Source of the DNA: SZUA-430 sp044220975 | GTDB lineage: Bacteria > Pseudomonadota > Alphaproteobacteria > Micropepsales > Micropepsaceae | Direction of reading: 5' to 3' | Length of the DNA: 41,924 nt | Assembly (NCBI GenBank): GCA_044220975.1 | Contig: JBGAPZ010000036.1 | Span: 1 to 41,924 of the forward strand | Part shown: positions 17,851 through 27,900 of the stretch, one piece after another | Position numbering within the stretch: position 1 is the first letter of the stretch | How the letters are laid out: each line of letters starts with the position of its first letter | Translations under genes and position numbers: made by a program | The notes under the pieces: model-generated | The model's input: the letters and a program-made list of their open reading frames with translations, nothing else | The model's database searches: none | Told to the model about the DNA's origin: nothing

Positions 17851-20054
17851 GCCGCCAATCCATTCTTTGTTTGCGCCGACAGCCGGGCGATCGCCTCGCC
17901 GGGGGCGCCGCCGAATTCGACTTGGCCCCCGCGTATGACAACGCCGAAATCCGCAATGCGGATGTAGCTGGGACGGTGACTTGTGAAGAGAACCGTGCGC
18001 GTTCCGTGCAACCGCTCGAGCAGACGCTGGACCGCGGTCGCGCCCGCGTCGTCCAGCGTCGCCTCCGGCTCGTCCAGCAGCAACACCGGCGCCGGCCGCA
18101 CGAGCGCCCGCGCGATCACCAACTGGCGCAAGAATCCGGGCGCCGCATTCTGTGTGGCCGCATCGCCGATCCGAGCGTTGAATTGCTCGGGCAGGTTCAA
18201 GATCGCGGGCAACAATCCCGCCGCGTCCGCTGCCGCGCGCAGAGCCTCGTCCGTGGCGAGCGTATCGCCGAGGCGCAGGTTCTGCGCAATGGTTCCGTAA
18301 AACAGATCCGATCGCTGCGGCGCGCACGCAATCGAGCGGCGCAACAAGCGCGGCGGCAGCTGCCTGATATCGGCGCCGTCCAACGCCACCACACCCCCTT
18401 GCGGCGGATAGAGACCCAAGATGACGCGCAGAATGCTCGACTTGCCCGAACCGTTCGGCCCCGCAATCGCCACCATCTTGCCTGCCGGCACATTCAAGCT
18501 GACATTGATCAAGGCGGCGTCGGTATCTTTGCCGTAACGCAGGCTCACCCGGTTCAGCGTCACCCGCCCTTGGCGCGGCGCTCGCGTCAGGTTGGGCGCG
18601 ATTGCCTCGTGTTCGTCGGTCAAACGCAGCAACTGGTCCATCGATTGAATGGACGAACGCAAACGGCTCATCCGCCCCAGCGTTTGAAAGAGCTGTTGCG
18701 CCGGATTGAGGATGCGCCACGTCAACGCCATCGTCGCGATGAGCGCGCCGACACTGATCATGCCGTCCAGCACCATCAACGTGCCCGATACCAACACGGC
18801 GAGTGCGGCCACGCTGTTCAGAAACTGCGTCAAAGCCTCGACGGCGGCCACGCGGTCGTGCAAGTCACCCGCTCGCGTCGCCGCCGCGGCGGATGCAAGG
18901 CGGAACCGGTGCGCCCAAACCTCCTCCGCGCCTTCGCGCTTCAGGCTCTCGTGGTGCAATGTGGTTTCTGTAACATGACTGGAAAGCTGCGCCGCGGCAC
19001 TGCCATGCGCCTGCTCGTAGGCTTGCAGCCAGCGCGCACTCAGAAAGCCCGCAATGGCAAAAACGAAGCAGGCAACAATCGGCACGAGCACCAGCCACCC
19101 TGCCAGGGCCGCAATGACGGCAAGCGCGATCAGCGTGAACGGGAAGTCGACAATCGCGCTGGCAGCCGGACCCGCGAACAGGTCCCGCAACGCTTGGAAC
19201 TCGCGCAACCGCGCGATCTGTGCCGCAATCGGCGGGCCGTCCGTGTAACTCAACGGCAGGCGCAACAGCTTCGCAAACGTGACGGTACCGATCAGGTAGT
19301 CGATCCGCGCCGCCATGGTGCCCAAAAGCTGGGCGCGAAGCGATTGCAGATAGAGGTCACCAGCGACGGCAAGGCCGATGCCCACAAGCAACATCGGCAA
19401 CACGTCGAGTGCATGAAGCGCAATCACCCGGTCGTAGACGGCCATCACGAACAGCGGGATCGCAATCGACAAGATGTTCGAGACCGCCGAGATCGCAAGC
19501 AATTGCACGATGAACGGTTTGAACCGTCGCATCAGGTTGGCCGACCACGACGTCTGCCGCCCGCGCTGTGATTGAGCAACGGCCGGCGTCGCGAAATAGA
19601 CCATGCCATCCTGCGCCAACTCATCGTCGCGCAACACGCGATAGTGGCCACCGGTGTAGCCGAACGTAACGCCGTTGGCGCACCCCAACACGACAGTCAC
19701 AACGCCGCTGTTAGGCTCCTCGTGCAGGCACGGCATTAGCCGGGCGTCGACATCGAGAATGCGCAAGCGTTTGGCGTCGGTGTTGTATCCCAGATTGACC
19801 AGCGCCGTCCGAAGGTCGCCGATATCCATCGCATCTTGAAAATGCGGCGTCGCTTCCGCGATGCTTGCGTCCCCGCCGCGAAACGCGAGCGCTTTCAAGA
19901 GCGGCGCCAAACACTGCGCTGTCGCGATCGTGCGTGTCCGCCTATCCGCCGAGGGCGTCACCGCCGCTGGATCGAATGTCACCAGCGTTTGCCAGTAAGC
20001 CTGAAGAAACTCCAAGGCCGCTTGGGCGTGCGTTCTCAACGCGGTGCGCATCAC
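17847..20054 (-). CDS. Type I secretion ABC transporter with degenerate peptidase-like N-domain
   Basis: A 735-residue exporter. Residues 1-150 look like a C39-peptidase-like domain without a catalytic Cys-His set, as in LapB/LssB-type exporters of large adhesins. Residues about 170-450 hold the membrane spans (FIVQLLAISAVSNILSIAIPLFVMAVYDRVI...). The ATPase domain keeps Walker A GPNGSGKSS (about 531), Walker B VLLLDEPEATLD (about 657) and the switch His (TSHRPS, about 690). The ABC signature is altered: where LSGGQ is expected, the sequence reads AAPGF, followed by LRQLVIARAL. It starts with GTG-ATG overlapping the previous stop. Paired with the next ABC protein, it probably forms an asymmetric heterodimer in which this subunit supplies the active Walker motifs. 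Confidence 0.9.
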   Translation of the reverse strand: MMRTALRTHAQAALEFLQAYWQTLVTFDPAAVTPSADRRTRTIATAQCLAPLLKALAFRGGDASIAEATPHFQDAMDIGDLRTALVNLGYNTDAKRLRILDVDARLMPCLHEEPNSGVVTVVLGCANGVTFGYTGGHYRVLRDDELAQDGMVYFATPAVAQSQRGRQTSWSANLMRRFKPFIVQLLAISAVSNILSIAIPLFVMAVYDRVIALHALDVLPMLLVGIGLAVAGDLYLQSLRAQLLGTMAARIDYLIGTVTFAKLLRLPLSYTDGPPIAAQIARLREFQALRDLFAGPAASAIVDFPFTLIALAVIAALAGWLVLVPIVACFVFAIAGFLSARWLQAYEQAHGSAAAQLSSHVTETTLHHESLKREGAEEVWAHRFRLASAAAATRAGDLHDRVAAVEALTQFLNSVAALAVLVSGTLMVLDGMISVGALIATMALTWRILNPAQQLFQTLGRMSRLRSSIQSMDQLLRLTDEHEAIAPNLTRAPRQGRVTLNRVSLRYGKDTDAALINVSLNVPAGKMVAIAGPNGSGKSSILRVILGLYPPQGGVVALDGADIRQLPPRLLRRSIACAPQRSDLFYGTIAQNLRLGDTLATDEALRAAADAAGLLPAILNLPEQFNARIGDAATQNAAPGFLRQLVIARALVRPAPVLLLDEPEATLDDAGATAVQRLLERLHGTRTVLFTSHRPSYIRIADFGVVIRGGQVEFGGAPGEAIARLSAQTKNGLAA

Positions 20055-21718
20055 GCCACACCTCCGGCAACCCGATCACGCACGTTCCGCCGCAGCGTTA
20101 GCCGTCCATCCACCATGTCGTAGACAGTATCGCAGAGGCGCAAGTAAGACGGACGATCCGTCACAAAGATCGCCGCACGCTTGCCCTTTTGGTGCTCGAA
20201 GAACGACAGCAAATGTTTGTCGGATTCATGGTCCAGCGCCGCGTTCGCCGTGTCGAACAAGACGATCCGCGGGTCGTGCGCCAGAACGCGTACGATCGAA
20301 ATGCGTTGCGCGATACCAAGCGGCATGTCGCCACCGCCCGACAGAGGCGTCTCCAACCCACGGCTCAATCGCGCAACATATTCTTCAAGGCCCAGTATGC
20401 GGCACAGCGCAAGCGCGCGCCGTTTGACTTGGCCGTCTTCAAAGAGCGTCAGATTTTCAAGTAGCGTGCCCGCATAGATCGTGGGCGACGTCGCCATCAA
20501 TCCGATTTGCCGGCGTAAATCCTGCGGCGCAAAAAGCCGGATCGGTATGCCGTCATAGCGAACGCTGCCTTCCGACGGCGTCAGCAAACCGTTCATGAGC
20601 TTGAGAAGCGTGCTGCGCCCGGCTGAGATCGGACCGGCGATGCCGACATAGGCACCGGGCGGCACCTCAAGCGTCACATTGTCGACCGCGTTGCGCTTTG
20701 CGTCTTCATACCGGAACGAAACGTTCTCAAGCGTGAGCGCCGCGGATGCAGATGGCAACAAGCGGTCACCGGCAAACTGCGGCGCCAGTGTATTGAGCGC
20801 CTTCAACTTCGCCTCGGCCAAGCGGATGAACGGATAGCGCGCCCAAAGCCCAAGCCCCTTCAGCACCGGCTGCAAAAACCGGCCCGTCAGAAGTGTCGTC
20901 GCGGCAAGCCCACCGATCGTGAGACCGCCGTTGACGACGCCGATCGCGCCGACAGTCACCGTGACGACCGCGGCGACTTGCGCAAGTTCACCCGCAACAG
21001 ACTGCGCATGCAGGTTCATCCGCGTGATCGCACCGAACGCATCGGCCGACTCTTCCTGCAAGCGCTCGTGGCGGCGCTGCATCAGCGCTTCCAGACCAAG
21101 CGCCTTCACCGTTCCAATACCGCCGACACATTCGACGAGAAAATTGTGCCGCTTGACGTCGCTAAGTTCGCGCCGGCCCGACTCGGCCGTCAACTGCCGG
21201 CCCAACCGAACGCCCAGAGCAACGAAGCCTGCGAAGAGAACCAGCGGCACCAACGCCATCCACCCGGCGATCAAGCCGATCGTGCCGACAAAGAGAAAGA
21301 CGAACGGCAAGTCGGCGAGCAGCGCGCCCGCATGGCAATAAAACGTTCGCACCGCCTGAATGGCGTTGAATCGTTCGGCATGCGCGCCAGGCGTCGATTT
21401 GCGAAAGCTTTCGACGTCGCTGGACAAAAGCCGCGAAAGCGCGCGGCGGTTCTCGCGATGATCGTACCGCGCCCCTTCGGCCGACATGATGCGCGCACGC
21501 AAAACGCGCAACGCAAACTCGAGCGCAAACGAAGCCAACACCGCAAGCGTCAAGACAATGAGCGTACTCATCGCGTGATGACGGATCACGCGGTCGTAAG
21601 TCTGCAAGATTGCGATAGGCAGCGCGAGGCCCAGGATGTTGATCGCAAGCGAGGCCGCCATCACATCAGGCCGCATCCAAATCCGGTGCAGCGCTTTGGT
21701 GCTGTCTTCAGAGTCCAT
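20051..21718 (-). CDS. Second type I secretion ABC protein with catalytically degenerate ATPase domain
   Basis: A 555-residue ABC protein, first gene of the operon. The membrane domain covers about residues 20-300 (VMAASLAINILGLALPIAILQTYDRVIRHHAMSTLIVL is typical of type I secretion permeases). The ATPase domain is recognisable, but its key residues are changed. Walker A is GPISAGRST (about 360), with Arg for the essential Lys. Walker B is IVLFDTANAALD (about 487), lacking the catalytic Glu. The switch His is Asp (VTDRPS, about 521). The signature reads MPLGI instead of LSGGQ. It is unlikely to hydrolyse ATP itself but could complete a heterodimer with the next ABC protein. I took the ATG at 21718; in-frame starts at 21763 or 21841 are possible because none has a clear Shine-Dalgarno. 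Confidence 0.87.
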   Translation of the reverse strand: MDSEDSTKALHRIWMRPDVMAASLAINILGLALPIAILQTYDRVIRHHAMSTLIVLTLAVLASFALEFALRVLRARIMSAEGARYDHRENRRALSRLLSSDVESFRKSTPGAHAERFNAIQAVRTFYCHAGALLADLPFVFLFVGTIGLIAGWMALVPLVLFAGFVALGVRLGRQLTAESGRRELSDVKRHNFLVECVGGIGTVKALGLEALMQRRHERLQEESADAFGAITRMNLHAQSVAGELAQVAAVVTVTVGAIGVVNGGLTIGGLAATTLLTGRFLQPVLKGLGLWARYPFIRLAEAKLKALNTLAPQFAGDRLLPSASAALTLENVSFRYEDAKRNAVDNVTLEVPPGAYVGIAGPISAGRSTLLKLMNGLLTPSEGSVRYDGIPIRLFAPQDLRRQIGLMATSPTIYAGTLLENLTLFEDGQVKRRALALCRILGLEEYVARLSRGLETPLSGGGDMPLGIAQRISIVRVLAHDPRIVLFDTANAALDHESDKHLLSFFEHQKGKRAAIFVTDRPSYLRLCDTVYDMVDGRLTLRRNVRDRVAGGVA

Positions 21719-21973
21719 GGATCCCGCGGGGCGCACGGCCCCACCCCTATCGTTGCGGGCCATTTGACGGCGCTGGGACTTACGGAACGCTAAACGAAGA
21801 GGAAAGTCGGTCGTCGCAATTTTAGTCGAACCCGACCCCAATTCATTTCGACTTCCTTAAGGTAAAAACCAAATCCAAGACTATTTCAGACAACGTTTAG
21901 AGGTTCAGACACGCCCCATACCGATGATGGGAGATGGCTCACCCACTCAAGATACGATAGGGGCACGCCGTCT
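21719..21973. promoter_or_regulatory. Divergent control region between secretion operon and RTX adhesin
   Basis: A 255-bp gap between two divergent gene sets that probably act together. TTCAGAC is repeated directly at 21885-21891 and 21904-21910, a 19-bp spacing that places both copies on nearly the same DNA face. CCCAT (21915-21919) and ATGGG (21927-21931) form a weak inverted pair. No confident -35/-10 pair could be assigned. Confidence 0.35.
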
Positions 21974-24900
21974 ATGACCTCCCTCGACACAGCGAAGCTC
22001 TCCGCGTCGTCGGAAGGACCGGACGATCTCGCGGTCCAACGGGGCGCATCGACGCCTCCGGATGCGCCACCTGCCGGCGCGAGCGCCGCAGAAACGCCCT
22101 CCGCGAAGGGCGACGCCGGCTTGCACCTTCAAAACGCGCATCTCGGCACCTTGGAGGTCCGAGAAACCAACACAGCACCGGCAGCGGACGGGAGCTTCCA
22201 ACTGCCGGCCGCCCAGCAGGAATCCGACCTTTCCGAGCGCCCGGCGGCCGCCCGTTCCCAGTCGGCGATGCCGGATGCGACAGCATTGGCCAACACACAA
22301 CAAGGTGCGGAAGCACCTGCCCTTGCCCCCGTTCCGATGAACGGGCGTGTCTCGGCCGCCGAAAGTGAACGCTTCTCGTTCGACGGCTTGCAGGCACAAG
22401 CAACAGTCCCCGCCACGCCAAAGATCGTCGCGCCCGACCAACCCGCGTTCAAGGAAGACGAAAACGGCGCGCCAACCGACATCGACCTCTCGAACACCGC
22501 GGTTTCCGAAAACGCTGCCGGCGCGGTGATCGGGTCGCTGACCGCGATCGACCCCGATGCGGGCGATACGTTCCGCTTCACAGTCTCCGACGACCGGTTC
22601 GAAGTCGTGGACGGTCAACTGAAATTGAAGGACGGCATATCTCTCGACCATGAAGGAGAGCCGTCGCTGACGGTCTCGGTCTCTGCGACCGACAGCGCGG
22701 GCCACACGTTCACCGAGAGCTTCACAATCAACGTTCTAAACGTCAACGAAACGCCGACAGACATCGCGCTCTCCAACGGCACCGTTGCGGAAAACGCTGC
22801 AGGCGCGGTCGTCGGTACGTTGTCGACGCTCGACCCAGATGCCGGCGACACCCACCAATACGCCGTGTCCGACAATCGCTTTGAGGTCGTCGACGGACAA
22901 CTGAAGCTGAAGGACGGCGTCGCACTCGACCACGAGGCCGAGGCGACGGTGACGATCCAGGTCACATCGACCGACGCCGGCGGTCTCTCGCGCAGCGAGA
23001 GCTTCACGATTACCGTTCAAGACGCCAACGAGCGTCCAACGGACATTTCTCTGTCGAACGCCGCTGTCGCGGAAAACGCGGCCGGCGCGGTTATCGGCAC
23101 GCTCACATCCGTCGACCCGGACGTCGGCGACAGCCACACTTACACCGTTTCGGACAACCGCTTCGAAGTCGTCGACGGGCAACTGAAGCTGAAGGACGGT
23201 ATCTCGCTGGACCATGAAGTGGAGCCCAGCGTCACCCTCCAGGTGACGACGACAGACGCCGGCCGCCTATCCTTCAACGAAACGTTCACTGTCACAGTCG
23301 ACAACGTCAACGAGAGTCCGGCAGACATCGTTCTCTCGAACACGAACGTTGCCGAAAACACGGCCGGCGCCGTCATCGGCACACTCACGACTGTCGACCC
23401 CGACACCGGCGACAGCCACAGCTACATGGTTTCGGACGCCCGTTTCGAAGTGGTCGGCGGCCAACTGAAACTGAAAGACGGCATCGCGCTCGATCATGAA
23501 GGCGAACCGAGCGTCACGATCCAAGTCACGACGACCGACGCTGGTGGTCTAACCTACAGCGAAAACTTCTCGATCACTGTCGACAACGTGAACGAGGCTC
23601 CAACCGACATCGCGCTTTCGACTGCAAACGTGGCCGAGAACGCAGCCGGCGCCGTCATCGGCACGCTCTCGACCGTCGATCCGGATGCAGGCGACAATCA
23701 CACCTATACGGTTTCCGACAGCCGCTTCGAAGTGATCGCCGGACAGCTAAAGCTGAAAGACGGCGTCTCGCTCGACTATGAAGCCGAACCGAGTGTTTCG
23801 ATCCAAGTCACGACGACCGATGCCGGTGGCTTGTCCTATAGCGAAAACTTCGCGATCACCGTCGAGAACGTGAACGAAACGCCGACCGACATTGCTCTTT
23901 CGAGCACGACCGTGGCCGAGAATGCAGCTGGCGCCGTTATAGGCACGCTCTCGACTGTCGACCCGGACGCGGGCGACAGCCACAGCTATGCCGTTTCCGA
24001 CAACCGCTTCGAAGTGGTCGGCGGGCAGCTGAAACTGAAAGACGGTGTATCGCTCGACTACGAAGCCGAACCGAGCGTCTCAATCCAAGTCACCACCACC
24101 GACGCGGGCGGCCTGACATACAGCGAGAACTTCGCGATCACGGTCGAGAACGTGAACGAAGTTCCGACCGACATCGCGCTGTCGAACGCGAGCGTCGCCG
24201 AAAACGCGGCAGGCGCCGTCATCGGCGACTTGTCAACCGTCGACCCCGATGCCGGCGACAGCCACACTTACACCGTGTCCGATAGCCGGTTCGAAGTCAT
24301 CGGCGGACAGTTGAAGCTGAAAGACGGCGTGTCGTTGGACTATGAAGCCGAGCCGGCCGTTTCCGTTCAGATCACGACAACCGACGCCGGGGGCCTCTCC
24401 TACAGCGAAAATTTCACGATCGCGGTTGAGAACGTCAACGAGCGGCCGACCGACATCGCACTTTCGAACACGACGCTTTCCGAGAACGCAGCTGGTGCCG
24501 TCATCGGCACGCTCACGACGGTCGATCCCGATGCGGGCGACAGCCATACTTACACTGTGTCAGACGCACGCTTCGAAGTCGTCGACGGACAACTGAAACT
24601 GAAGGACGGCATTTCGCTGGACTACGAAGCCGAACCAAGCGTCACCGTTCAGGTCACGGCGACAGACGCTGGCGGCTTGTCCTACAGCGAGAACTTTTCG
24701 ATCACCGTCGAGAACGTCAACGAAACCCCGACCGACATCGCGCTTTCGAACGCGACCGTCGCCGAGAACGCGGCCGGCGCGGTGATCGGCACACTCTCAA
24801 CGGTCGACCCGGATGCCGGCGACAGCCACACTTACACCGTCTCCGATAGCCGCTTCGAAATTGTCGACGGACAATTGAAACTCAAAGACGGCACCTCGCT

Positions 24901-27900
24901 CGACCACGAGGCCGAGCCAAGCGTCGCGATTCAGGTGACGACCACCGACGCGGGTGGTTTGACCTACAGCGAGAACTTTACCGTCACGGTCGAGAACGTC
25001 AACGAAACCCCGACCGACATTGTGCTCTCGAACGCGAGCGTTGCCGAGAACGCAGCCGGCGCCGTCATCGGCACGCTCACGGCGACAGACCCGGATGCCG
25101 GCGACAGCCACAGCTATGCCGTTTCTGACAACCGCTTCGAAGTCGTCGACGGACAACTGAAACTGAAAGACGGCGTATCGCTCGATCACGAAACCGAACC
25201 GAGCGTTACAATCCAAGTCACGGCAACCGACGCCGGCGGCCTCGCTTACAGCGAGAACTTCGCGATCGCAGTCGACGACGTCAACGAAACGCCGACGGAT
25301 ATCGCCCTGTCGAACACGTCCGTAGCCGAGAATGCGGCCGGCGCCATCGTGGGCACGCTCTCGACGGTCGATCCCGACGCCGGCGACAGCCACAGCTACA
25401 CCGTTTCAGACAACCGCTTCGAGGTCGTGGACGGGCAACTGAAATTGAGAGACGGCATTGCACTCAATCGCGAAACCGAGTCGAGCGTTACCGTTCAGGT
25501 TGCGACGACCGACGCAGGTGGCCTGTCCTACAGCGAGGACTTCACAATCACCGTCGCGAACGTAAACGAGGGCCCGACGGACATAGTGCTCTCGAACACG
25601 ACCGTAGCCGAGAACGCTGCGGGCGCCGTCGTCGGAACCCTTACGACTGCCGACCCCGATGGGGGCGACACCCAAACCTACAGCGTCTCCGACAGCCGCT
25701 TCGAGGTGATCGGCGGGCAATTGAAGCTGAAGGCCGGCATCGCGCTCGACCACGAAGCCGAGCCCAGCGTCACGATCCAGGTCGCAACGACCGACGCGGG
25801 CGGCCTGTCGTACAGCGAAAACTTCACGATCACCGTCGCGAACGTGAACGAAAGCCCAACCGACATCGCGCTGTCGAATGCGACCGTGAGCGAGAACGCG
25901 GCCGGCGCCGTCATCGGCACGCTCTCGACCGTCGACCCCGACGCGGGCGACAGCCACACCTACACGGTCTCTGACAGCCGCTTCGAAGTTATCGGCGGTC
26001 AACTCAAGTTGAAAGCTGGAATCGCGCTCGACCGCGAAGCGGAACCTACCGTCACGATTCAGGTCGCAACGACCGACGCGGGCGGCTTGTCCTACAATGA
26101 GAATTTCACGATCACCGTTGCGAACGTGAACGAGACCCCGACAGACATCGCACTCTCGAACTCGAACGTGGCCGAGAATGCGGCCGGCGCCGTCGTCGGC
26201 ACGCTCTCGACCGTCGACCCCGACGCGGGCGACAGCCACACCTACACCGTCTCCGACAGCCGCTTCCAAGTGGTTGGAGGTCAGCTCAAGCTGAAGGCGG
26301 GCATCAGCCTCGATCGCGAAACCGAGCCGACGGTCACGCTCCAGGTAGCGACGACCGACGCAGGCGGCCTCTCTTATAGCGAAAACTTCACGATCACGGT
26401 CGGGAACGTCAACGAAGCGCCGACCGGTATCGCGCTCTCGAATTCGGCCGTTGCAGAGAACGCGGCCGGTGCCGTCATCGGCAACCTCTCGACGACGGAT
26501 CCGGATGCGGGCGACAGTTTCACCTACACCGTCTCCGACAGCCGCTTCCAGGTCGTGGCCGGTCAGCTGAAACTGAAGGCTGGCGTCTCGCTCGATTACG
26601 AAGTGACGCCGAGCGTCACCCTGAATGTCACCGCGACCGACGCGGGGGGGCTCAGCGTGACGAAAAGCCTGACGATCTCCGTGACCGACGTAGCCGAAGT
26701 CATCAATGGAACGAGCGGCAACGACACGCTCAACGGCACCGCCACCGCGGACGTGATCAACGGCTTGGCGGGCAACGATACGATCAACGGCAACGCGGGC
26801 GACGACATCATCGTCGGCGGTGTTGGTAACGACACGCTGAACGGCGGCGACGGCAGCGACACCTATCGCTACACCACCGGCGACGGCTTCGATAAGTATC
26901 AAGACAACGGCACCTCCGGCACCGACCGTATCGTTGCGACGGCGGCAAATACCGCAATCGGTCTTCAATCCGGCTTCGCGCCCGCCGGCGGCATCGAAGA
27001 AATCAGCAGCGGCGGATTTGCCAACGTGTCGATCCAGGGCGACACGACGAACGACACCCTCAACTTCTCTTCGACCACGCTCACCGGAATCGTGAAGATC
27101 GACGGCGGCTCGGGCAACGACACCATCACCGGCAGCGCCGGTGACGACACGATCTTGGGCGGCATCGGCAACGATATTCTCAATGGCGGCGGCGGAAACG
27201 ACACGCTCGAAGGCGGCGTCGGCGACGACACGCTGGATGGCGGCGCGGGCAGCGATACCTATGTCGTCGGCGCAGGCGCCGGCTTTGACACCTATACCGA
27301 CACCGGAACAAGCGGCGTCGACACCATCGTGGCGAACGCCGCCGGTGTCGCCATCGGCCTGCGAACAGGTTTTGCCCCGGCAAGCGGCATCGAAGCGATT
27401 TCCGCGAATGGCTTTGCCAACGTCTCGATCCAAGGCGGAACCGGCGCCGACACGTGGGACTTCTCAGCGACAACCCTCACCGGCATCACAAAGATCGACG
27501 GCGGTGCAGGCAACGACACGATCACCGGCAGCGCCGGCAACGACACGATCGTCGGCGGGCTGGGTAACGACACGCTGCGCGGCGGCGCGGGCTCCGACAC
27601 CTATCAAGTGGGCGTCGGCGACGGCGTCGACACGTTCTCGGACACCGGCACAAGCGGCACCGACCGCATCGTCGCAACCGCGAACGATGTTGCAATCGGT
27701 TTGGCGTCTGGCTTCGGGTCCGCAAACGGTATCGAAGAGATCAATTCTGGCGGCTTCACGAACGTCTCGATCGTCGGGGGCGCGAGCGGCGACACGTTCG
27801 ATTTCTCAGCCACCTCGTTGACCGGAATCGCGAAGATCGACGGCGGCGCGGGCAACGACACGATTACCGGCAGCGCCGGCAACGACACGATCGTCGGCGG

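Noticed and set aside
22472..26701. LapG-type cleavage sites (AAG motifs) in the adhesin
   Set aside because: AAG occurs in nearly every repeat as part of the structural 'ENAAGAV' motif, and no N-terminal retention module is seen.
25406..27433. A 675-codon open frame antisense to the RTX adhesin
   Set aside because: It mirrors the adhesin's repeats, has the same 282- and 342-bp periodicity and no ribosome site; it is a shadow of low-complexity coding sequence.
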